Source: Chitinophagia bacterium
GTDB lineage: Bacteria; Bacteroidota; Bacteroidia; Chitinophagales; Chitinophagaceae
Length of the DNA: 6,540 nt
Direction of reading: 5' to 3'
Assembly (NCBI GenBank): GCA_010027295.1
Contig: RGVM01000157.1
Location: forward strand, 1 to 6,540
Part shown: positions 1-5,371 of the stretch, one piece after another
How the letters are laid out: every line of letters starts with the position of its first letter
Numbering within the stretch: the first letter of the stretch is position 1
Translations under genes and position numbers: made by a program
The notes under the pieces: generated by a model
The model's database searches: none
What the model saw: the letters and a program-made list of their open reading frames with translations, nothing else
Told to the model about the DNA's origin: nothing

Positions 1-2119
1 CATATCGGGCAACCGGGATATCATGTACGCCTCTTTCGCCACGGGCGGCTTCTGGAAGACGACGGACGCGGGCGAGAACTGGACGCCGCTGTTCGATGGT
101 CAGGCGACACAGTCGATCGGCTGCTTCGCCCTCGCCCCTTCCAATCCCGACATCATCTACCTCGGCACCGGAGAGGCCAATATCTTCCGCGCCTCCCTGC
201 CCGGCGTGGGCATCTACAAGTCGACCGACGGTGGTCGGACATGGAAGCACTCCGGTCTGACGAACACGGGCACCCTCGCCCGCATCGTCGTCCATCCCTC
301 CAATCCCGAGATCGCCTACGCAGCCGCCGGCGGGCATGAGTGGAGCTACAATGCCGACCGGGGCGTGTACAAGACCACCGACGGCGGCCAGACATGGAAG
401 AAGATACTTGGCAACGACGACCATACCGGCGCCATCGACATCGCCATGGACCCCTCCGACCCCAACACGCTGCTGGCCTCTACCTGGAACCGCATCCGCC
501 GTCGCTGGAGCGACCCCGTGCCCGAGGACGGCGACCATGTCTACAGGTCGACCGACGGAGGCGACACCTGGCAGGTGTCAGATGCCGGACTGCCCGAGAC
601 GAAGTTCACCGGCCGAATCGGACTGGCCTTCTCGCGCAGCAACCCCAACGTCGTCTACGCCTCCGTGGACAACCACACCCCCAAGCGCGAACCCAAACCC
701 AACGAGCTCGACCCCTACGGCCGCCCCATCCAGGTCATCCCCTACGGGGTGCAGGTGTACCGCAGCAACGACAAGGGTGCCCACTGGACGCGCGTCAGCA
801 CCGAGGATGACAAACTCGAACGCTTTGCAGGCACCTACGGATGGGTGTTCGGACAGATCCGTGTCGACCCGAAGAACGAGAACGTCGTGTACATACTAGG
901 TGTGCCCATGGCCCGTTCGGTGGATGGTGGCAAGACCTTCCAGGTGATGCGTGGCGAGGACAAGGACAGCGAGCGCATGCACGGCGACAACCACGCCCTC
1001 TGGATCGACCCCGCCGACCCGGCGTACCTCCTCAACGGTAACGACGGCGGCGTGATCGTTTCCTACAACGGCGGGAAGAAATGGAAGAACTTCTTCCGAA
1101 AGATCCCCACCACGCAGTTCTACAACGTGACATACGACACACGCAGTCCCCACCGCATCCTCGGCTCCGTACAGGACGAGGGGAGCTACATGGGCAGTTC
1201 GGCCTTCACCTATGGCACACGAGACACTGCGGTGAAGGGATGGTCGGCCGCGCCCGGCGGAGAGGGAACCATCATCGCCGTCGATCCGACGGACCCCGAG
1301 ATCGTATATGCCAGCAGCTTCTATGGCCGCTTGATGCGGAGCGACCTGCGGCTGCCCGACTCGGTCCGATCGAAGGACATGTACCCGAAGAAGGCCGATG
1401 ACGAGGAAGTACACCGCGGCGAATGGCTGGCCTACACGATGATCTCGCCGCACGACCCCAAGACGATCTACCACGGCTTCCAGTACCTCTTTCGTTCGAC
1501 CGATGGCGGGAACACCTGGAACCGACTCTCTGACGACCTCACGCGCAACGACAAGACACGCATGGGCCGCACACCCTATGCCATCAACCACCAGGCCATC
1601 ACGGCCATCGATGAGTCGCCTTTTCGGCAGGGACTTCTCTACGTTGGCACCGACGACGGCATGGTCTGGCGCCGCGACGGCGAGGGCGCACCCTGGGTGC
1701 GCACCATGACAGGTATCCCGCAGAAGGCGCACGTCTCGCGCCTCGTGGCATCACAATACGAATCGGGCACCGTTTACCTGACGCTGAGCAACCGTCGCGA
1801 GGACGACAACCGTCCGTATATCTTCCGTTCGCGCGACATGGGCCTCAGCTGGGAATCCATCGCCGGCAATCTGCCGCCCGCGCCCGTCAACGTCGTGCGA
1901 GAAGACCCGAAGCGCCAGGGGATGCTCTACTGCGGCACCGACCTCGGCGTGTATATGAGCCGCGACGGAGGCAAACGCTGGCAATCGCTGCAGGCCAACC
2001 TACCCGCGACAGTGTCGGTCCAGGACCTCTACGTGCACCCTAAGGAGAACAAGCTGGTGATTGGGACGTATGGGAGAGGAGTGTGGGTGATCGACGGGCT
2101 GGAGGCGCTGCAACGTTAG
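1..2119 (+). CDS. BNR/Asp-box beta-propeller protein (sortilin/VPS10-like, GH74-like fold), 5'-truncated by window edge
   Basis: The frame is open from base 2, and residues before the first Met (base 23) already read as family sequence, so the true start, and probably a signal peptide, lies upstream. Numbering from that Met, 698 residues are visible, ending at TAG. Ten Asp-box-like motifs (S/T-x-D-x-G-x-x-W/F) start near residues 12, 66, 117, 175, 247, 298, 347, 491, 602 and 646, for example KSTDGGRTW and RSTDGGNTW. They are interspersed with DPxDPxxxY strand motifs, as expected for one or two multi-bladed propellers. The QDEGSYMGSS stretch near residue 389 matches the QDNGSxxGPS signature common in secreted WD40/YVTN/BNR-like proteins, with N changed to E. 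The protein ends just after GTYGRGVWVID, with no extra C-terminal domain or T9SS sorting signal. The fold is clear but the activity is not: relatives are annotated as glycosyl hydrolases or photosystem II stability-like factors, and no catalytic residues can be assigned here. Confidence 0.88.
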   Translation, partial: ISGNRDIMYASFATGGFWKTTDAGENWTPLFDGQATQSIGCFALAPSNPDIIYLGTGEANIFRASLPGVGIYKSTDGGRTWKHSGLTNTGTLARIVVHPSNPEIAYAAAGGHEWSYNADRGVYKTTDGGQTWKKILGNDDHTGAIDIAMDPSDPNTLLASTWNRIRRRWSDPVPEDGDHVYRSTDGGDTWQVSDAGLPETKFTGRIGLAFSRSNPNVVYASVDNHTPKREPKPNELDPYGRPIQVIPYGVQVYRSNDKGAHWTRVSTEDDKLERFAGTYGWVFGQIRVDPKNENVVYILGVPMARSVDGGKTFQVMRGEDKDSERMHGDNHALWIDPADPAYLLNGNDGGVIVSYNGGKKWKNFFRKIPTTQFYNVTYDTRSPHRILGSVQDEGSYMGSSAFTYGTRDTAVKGWSAAPGGEGTIIAVDPTDPEIVYASSFYGRLMRSDLRLPDSVRSKDMYPKKADDEEVHRGEWLAYTMISPHDPKTIYHGFQYLFRSTDGGNTWNRLSDDLTRNDKTRMGRTPYAINHQAITAIDESPFRQGLLYVGTDDGMVWRRDGEGAPWVRTMTGIPQKAHVSRLVASQYESGTVYLTLSNRREDDNRPYIFRSRDMGLSWESIAGNLPPAPVNVVREDPKRQGMLYCGTDLGVYMSRDGGKRWQSLQANLPATVSVQDLYVHPKENKLVIGTYGRGVWVIDGLEALQR

Positions 2120-2240
2120 GTCAACTGCTGTCTGTTCGGAAAGCCCCAGGCTATGATCATCCGCGAGATTGCACGGATTGCTATTCGAATTCCGACACGA
2201 CAACTCTTGCCAGCGTAGACCATGTTCTCAAATTGGAACC

Positions 2241-2272
2241 CCCAAAATGTACATTCGCTTGTGCATTTTGGG
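2241..2272 (+). repeat. Inverted repeat / RNA hairpin in the gap before the MFS gene
   Basis: The arms CCCAAAATGTAC (2241-2252) and GTGCATTTTGGG (2261-2272) pair over 12 positions, with one G-T wobble, around the 8-base loop ATTCGCTT. There is no T-run after the right arm; AAGGAGG follows at once. It is therefore a poor intrinsic terminator and may be an operator or a 5'-leader structure. It sits about 120 bases after the BNR gene stop and about 126 bases before the MFS start, so it could serve either gene. The pairing is seen directly; the role is not known. Confidence 0.5.
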
Positions 2273-2279
2273 AAGGAGG
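2273..2279 (+). promoter_or_regulatory. Consensus Shine-Dalgarno AAGGAGG
   Basis: This is a full anti-SD complement directly abutting the right arm of the 2241-2272 hairpin. The nearest ATG is at 2292, a 12-base spacer that is longer than usual. It is notable because the MFS, GH53 and propeller genes show no SD ahead of their starts. It could be a chance match. Confidence 0.3.
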
Positions 2280-2291
2280 TGCACATTCGAA

Positions 2292-2399
2292 ATGACATCT
2301 TGCGCGAAGAAGGGGGACTGGAAGTGGTCTATTGAAACCGTATCGATAAGTAGACGCCTGCGGACCGATGGGTACGCGGGTGATGCCAATACGACATAA
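2292..2399 (+). CDS. Possible 35-codon leader ORF ahead of the transporter (uncertain)
   Basis: An ATG at 2292 opens a 35-codon frame (starting MTSCAKKGDWKW, ending DANTT) that stops at TAA 2397-2399. This stop overlaps the MFS start ATG at 2399 in the form TAATG, an arrangement typical of translational coupling. AAGGAGG lies 12 bases upstream. The peptide has no recognisable domain, signal or membrane segment, and the same frame is open back to an ATG at 2169, so length alone is weak support. It could be a regulatory leader peptide or a chance ORF. I favour treating it as a hypothesis. Confidence 0.22.
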   Translation: MTSCAKKGDWKWSIETVSISRRLRTDGYAGDANTT

Positions 2400-3694
2400 T
2401 GACCAGAAAGGGATACCGCTGGGGGGTCGTCGCCCTCCTATTCACGGCCACGACGATCAACTATCTCGACCGGCAGCTGATCGGGTTGCTGAAGCCCGTC
2501 CTCGAGTTGGACTTCGGCTGGTCGGAGACCGACTTCGCGCGGATCGTGATGGCGTTCACCGCCGCCTATGCGGTGGGGTTGCTGGTGAGCGGCAGGCTCA
2601 TCGACCGTATCGGTACAAAGTTGGGCTTCGCGTTGTCGATCACCGTGTGGAGCATCGCGGGGATGCTGCATGCCGTGGCCCGCGGGGCGACGGGGTTCAT
2701 CCTTGCGCGTATCGGTCTGGGCCTGGGCGAGGCCGGTAATTTCCCGGCCGCCGTCAAGACGGTGGCCGAATGGTTCCCGAAACGGGAGCGGGCCTTGGCC
2801 ACGGGAATCTTCAACGCGGGTACGAGCATCGGCGTGGTCGTCTCCCTGATGATTGTCCCATACATGCTGGCGCATTCGGGCTGGAAGGGCGTCTTCCTCA
2901 TCACGGGTGCGCTGGGGTTCGTATGGCTGTTGTTCTGGTGGGTGTTCTACGACGTGCCGGAGCGACAGCGGCGGCTCTCGAAGGAGGAGTTTGCGCATAT
3001 TCGTGAGGGTGAGAAGCCCTCCGGCGACGGGGATGCTGCGGCGAGGCCTGTCCGGTGGCTTCGGCTGCTACGTTTGCGGAGCACCTGGGCCTATGTCACG
3101 GGGAAGGGCTTGATCGATCCGATCTACTGGTTCTTCCTCTTCTGGCTGCCGTCATATTTCGCCTCCACCTTTCAGCTAGATCTTAAGAAGCCGAGTCTGG
3201 AGCTGATGACCATCTACCTGGCCACCACGGTCGGCAGTATCTTCGGCGGGTATTTCTCTTCGAGGCTGGTCTCGCGCGGGTGGGACACCTTGTCGGCCCG
3301 GAAGTTCTCGCTGTTGATCTTCGCGGGCTTGGAGCTCTCCGTGATCCTCGCCCGCTATGCTACGAGCCCCTGGGCCGCTGTGGCCCTTTTGAGCCTGGCG
3401 GTCGCTGTGCACCAGGCCTGGGCCGCCAACGTGTTCACGCTGGCGGCAGACCTGTTTCCCCGGCAGGCGGTTAGTTCCGTCGTGGGTATCGGGGGCATGG
3501 CCGGCGCTGTGGGTGGGATCCTGTTCCCGGCCTTCGTGGGCGAGGTGCTCGACCGGTATAAGTCGGCCGGACACCTGGAGGAAGGCTACAAGCTCATCTT
3601 CACCCTCTGTGGCTGTACCTATCTGGTGGCACTGCTCATCATCCATCTGCTCACCCGGGGGCAGGAGCGCGTGACAATGGAAGATATTTCCTGA
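2399..3694 (+). CDS. MFS transporter, ACS family, ExuT-like hexuronate (sugar acid) permease
   Basis: The gene encodes 431 residues, the usual length for 12-TM anion:cation symporters of the inner membrane, which couple uptake of organic anions such as galacturonate or glucuronate to protons. TM1 carries NYLDRQ (residues 21-26), typical of ExuT-type permeases. The loop 2-3 motif A is GRLIDRIGTK (65-74). The ACS block from GEAGNFPAAVKTVAEWFPK (110-128) to about residue 145 is strongly conserved, and GGYFSSRLVSRGW (283-295) is its counterpart in the second half. A hydrophilic central loop lies around residues 188-225. The ATG at 2399 is the first after an in-frame TGA at 2381 and has no SD directly upstream, though the start overlaps the stop of a possible leader ORF. 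Family assignment is firm. The exact substrate is not readable from sequence, and a different sugar acid is possible. It faces the GH53 gene convergently. Confidence 0.9.
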   Translation: MTRKGYRWGVVALLFTATTINYLDRQLIGLLKPVLELDFGWSETDFARIVMAFTAAYAVGLLVSGRLIDRIGTKLGFALSITVWSIAGMLHAVARGATGFILARIGLGLGEAGNFPAAVKTVAEWFPKRERALATGIFNAGTSIGVVVSLMIVPYMLAHSGWKGVFLITGALGFVWLLFWWVFYDVPERQRRLSKEEFAHIREGEKPSGDGDAAARPVRWLRLLRLRSTWAYVTGKGLIDPIYWFFLFWLPSYFASTFQLDLKKPSLELMTIYLATTVGSIFGGYFSSRLVSRGWDTLSARKFSLLIFAGLELSVILARYATSPWAAVALLSLAVAVHQAWAANVFTLAADLFPRQAVSSVVGIGGMAGAVGGILFPAFVGEVLDRYKSAGHLEEGYKLIFTLCGCTYLVALLIIHLLTRGQERVTMEDIS

Positions 3695-3962
3695 GGTATA
3701 GGCTAAGAAGTGGATCCGTTAATTGCTTCCTAAATACTGCAGTCAGGTGCAGTCTAGTATCGACTGATCTTCCATACACCTTCCATTTGTTGTTGGAGTA
3801 TAGTATCACTGAGATATGAAGAATGTGTCATGATGCCATTCTCCAGACTGTCCTATGCTTACAGAGGATTCGTCTCAGAATCCTCTTTGTATTGATGTTA
3901 AAAAAAGCAGGGGTGTCATCAGCGTATTCTGGATAAAGATTGGCTTTGAACAATTTCAAAAC
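3695..3962. other. AT-rich convergent intergenic region
   Basis: This 268-base gap lies between the 3' ends of the MFS and GH53 genes. It holds one good hairpin (3863-3886, listed separately), a 7-base direct repeat TGCAGTC at 3738-3744 and 3748-3754 with a 10-base period, and a repeated TAGTATC at 3755 and 3801. No coding frame with family resemblance is visible. Its composition is clearly more AT-rich than the MFS gene: 21 of 60 bases are G or C at 3781-3840, against 36 of 60 at 3301-3360. Confidence 0.6.
3863..3886 (+). terminator. Likely (possibly bidirectional) terminator hairpin between convergent genes
   Basis: A perfect 9-bp stem, AGAGGATTC (3863-3871) with GAATCCTCT (3878-3886), encloses the 6-base loop GTCTCA. 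On the + strand it is followed by TTGTATT, a weak U-tract. It lies 168 bases after the MFS stop and 76 bases past the GH53 stop on the other strand, which suits a shared terminator for the two converging transcripts. On the - strand the flank after the stem has no T-run, so termination there is less certain. Confidence 0.5.
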
Positions 3963-4976
3963 TCAATTTTTAAACGCATTCAAAGCCGGGGAAGGTTGAC
4001 CATTCTCCAACCAAGCGCATAATCCATACCGACTCCAGCTTTGTACGCCTTGAGGCTCCCAATACAGCACACCAATTCCCTGATGATTTGGGACATTCCG
4101 AACCGCACGAATCGTCGCATCGAGTAGATTACGGGTATTTTCAATCTTGTTGACCTCTCCGCCTGTCTCAACAATCATCACCTCTTTTCCGTATTTCCTC
4201 GCTAAACCGATCAGGTTTGCCTGTAGGTCTTCAATTGTCAGGGTATAGTCTTTCCGAATCCAATACGGGTAATAGGATAGTCCGATCACATCGTATTTGA
4301 CCTGTTGCTTTACTACACTATCAAAGAATGCATTGAATTTTCCAATATTGTTTCCTTCATCCACATGTACGATCACCTTTGTGGAAGGATTGGCTTTCTT
4401 GGTGGCCGCATATCCCTGATTGAGCAATTGCCCCAACTGTGTCCAGTTTCGAGTAGCCCCATCCGGCCATAGAAAGCCACCGGCAATCTCATTGCCTATC
4501 TGTACCCATTCGGGAGAGACGCCTGCCTCTTCCAGTCCCGACAATACATCGTATGTGTGACGATATACATCTTTCAATAGTTGTGGGAAAGAATGGAGAT
4601 CCCAGGCTTTGGGTTTATTCTGTTTAGACGGGTCTGCCCAAGAGTCGCTGTAATGAAAATCGATCATCACACGAAAACCCATATTCCTGGCACGAAGGGC
4701 CAAAGCGATGGTTTCTGCCTTACTGCAATGGCCATTGATTGGGTCTTGGTTCGGATCTACAAATACACGAAGTCGAACCGTATTCATACCCAGGTCGCGA
4801 AGAATAGCCAGGCAGTCTTTCGGCTTTCCCATTGTGTCTTTGAATACATAGCCGGCAGCCTCCATTTGTGGCAGCCAACTGATGTCAGCCCCTTTTGCAA
4901 ATTCAGTCTGGGCCGTCGAATCGTTCGAATGGAAAAAAATCATGGTCGCCCAAAACATCCTATACAATGGCTTCAT
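3963..4976 (-). CDS. GH53 arabinogalactan endo-beta-1,4-galactanase, secreted
   Basis: This retaining (beta/alpha)8 enzyme cleaves beta-1,4-galactan, the galactose side chains of pectin. It has 337 residues, normal for a single-domain GH53. Visible family features are GADISWLPQME (29-39), TVRLRVFVDP (66-75), DFHYSDSWADPSKQNKPKAW (106-125), WVQIGNE (157-163) with the acid/base E163, GLSYYPYW (232-239), MIVETGGE (267-274) with the nucleophile E270, and YWEPQG (305-310). Both catalytic glutamates are present, so it should be active. A short N-terminal hydrophobic stretch (MFWATMIFF, 7-15) followed by STAQ suggests a signal peptide cleaved near residue 22 or 23. No lipoprotein cysteine follows. 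The ATG at 4976 is the only start after the in-frame stop at 5028-5030, and no SD is seen. The gene is more AT-rich than its neighbours, about 45 percent GC over four sampled 60-base lines, which hints at separate acquisition. Confidence 0.94.
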   Translation of the reverse strand: MKPLYRMFWATMIFFHSNDSTAQTEFAKGADISWLPQMEAAGYVFKDTMGKPKDCLAILRDLGMNTVRLRVFVDPNQDPINGHCSKAETIALALRARNMGFRVMIDFHYSDSWADPSKQNKPKAWDLHSFPQLLKDVYRHTYDVLSGLEEAGVSPEWVQIGNEIAGGFLWPDGATRNWTQLGQLLNQGYAATKKANPSTKVIVHVDEGNNIGKFNAFFDSVVKQQVKYDVIGLSYYPYWIRKDYTLTIEDLQANLIGLARKYGKEVMIVETGGEVNKIENTRNLLDATIRAVRNVPNHQGIGVLYWEPQGVQSWSRYGLCAWLENGQPSPALNAFKN

Positions 4977-5087
4977 AATCTGTGAGTATGGTTTTCTCTG
5001 AATAATCCCTTTCCAGACACTGAGATCCTACGCTATAGGTATAATCAATCGAAGATGAAGGAATCGCTAATGATAAAAGATGAGCAC

Positions 5088-5125
5088 ATGAACTGTCGCA
5101 AGTAAACACAAATTCTACAGTTCAT
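5088..5125. repeat. Inverted repeat upstream of GH53, possible operator
   Basis: The arms ATGAACTGT (5088-5096) and ACAGTTCAT (5117-5125) are perfectly complementary over 9 bp and separated by 20 AT-rich bases. The centre lies about 130 bases upstream of the GH53 start and about 265 upstream of the propeller gene. The size and spacing could suit a dimeric transcription factor or a long-loop hairpin. No regulator gene is in the window to pair it with. Confidence 0.35.
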
Positions 5126-5182
5126 CATTCTGTATAATAAAAAGAAGGTGAAATCGATATACTAAAAGCCCTCTAAGCTCAC

Positions 5183-5196
5183 TTGTACAACTAGTT
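5183..5196. repeat. Overlapping palindromes TTGTACAA and AACTAGTT
   Basis: Two perfect 8-bp palindromes share two bases (5183-5190 and 5189-5196), lying between the divergent genes about 175 bases upstream of the propeller gene. They could be part of a regulator site, but palindromes this short are common by chance in AT-rich DNA. Confidence 0.2.
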
Positions 5197-5324
5197 CTGG
5201 CATCCCGACATCCTCGATTAAGTCGGCTTAGACTTTGACATCAAACTAAAGTTACAAATACCATTCGGATTCGTCTTTCGATTTCTACTCCCCCCATGAA
5301 GGCTTTTCCAACACTTCAAATAGA

Positions 5325-5332
5325 TATCTTTA
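5325..5332 (+). promoter_or_regulatory. Weak Bacteroidota-type -7 element (TATCTTTA) for the propeller glycosidase
   Basis: This matches the TAnnTTTG consensus at all fixed positions except the last. It lies 39 bases before the ATG at 5372, giving a plausible leader of about 30 bases. The matching -33 TTG is absent: TTT is found at 5304-5306 with an 18-base spacer. It is a tentative call that depends on the Bacteroidota assignment. Confidence 0.2.
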
Positions 5333-5371
5333 CCTGGCGAAGATCCAAACTAGCTCCATATCTCAAGTCAC

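Larger units (their letters stand above)
4977..5371. other. AT-rich divergent intergenic/promoter region
   Basis: This 395-base gap separates the starts of GH53 (- strand) and the propeller glycosidase (+ strand), so it must hold both promoters. It is very AT-rich in places: 16 of 60 bases are G or C at 5101-5160. It contains the inverted repeat 5088-5125, overlapping 8-bp palindromes at 5183-5196, a short TAAG/CTTA repeat at 5219-5230, and a weak Bacteroidota-like -7 element at 5325-5332. No convincing gene or RNA is visible. A 37-codon frame at 5296-5409 overlaps the next gene and looks like chance. Confidence 0.6.

Noticed and set aside
336..899. 187-codon + strand frame within the BNR gene
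   Set aside because: Its composition is almost only Pro, Thr, Ser, Arg and Ala, the usual shadow of a GC-rich gene in another frame.
896..1732. 278-codon open frame on the - strand inside the BNR gene
   Set aside because: It is antisense to a gene with ten clear Asp-box motifs. The peptide shows no recognisable domain, and long antisense frames are expected in GC-rich coding DNA.
2116..2298. 60-codon - strand frame in the gap before the transporter
   Set aside because: No family resemblance or start signal; its Cys-rich N-terminal part is simply the reverse reading of the hairpin arms.
2438..2998. 186-codon - strand frame inside the MFS gene
   Set aside because: It is a charged, repetitive peptide antisense to an unmistakable transporter.
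4581..4985. 134-codon + strand frame opposite GH53
   Set aside because: It is antisense to the GH53 N-terminal half, which carries the acid/base motif GNE, and has no family resemblance.
5133..5138. Perfect TATAAT hexamer on the + strand
   Set aside because: No TTGACA-like element lies 16-18 bases upstream, the DNA is very AT-rich, and it is over 230 bases from the + strand gene; in a Bacteroidota host this box is not the expected promoter type.
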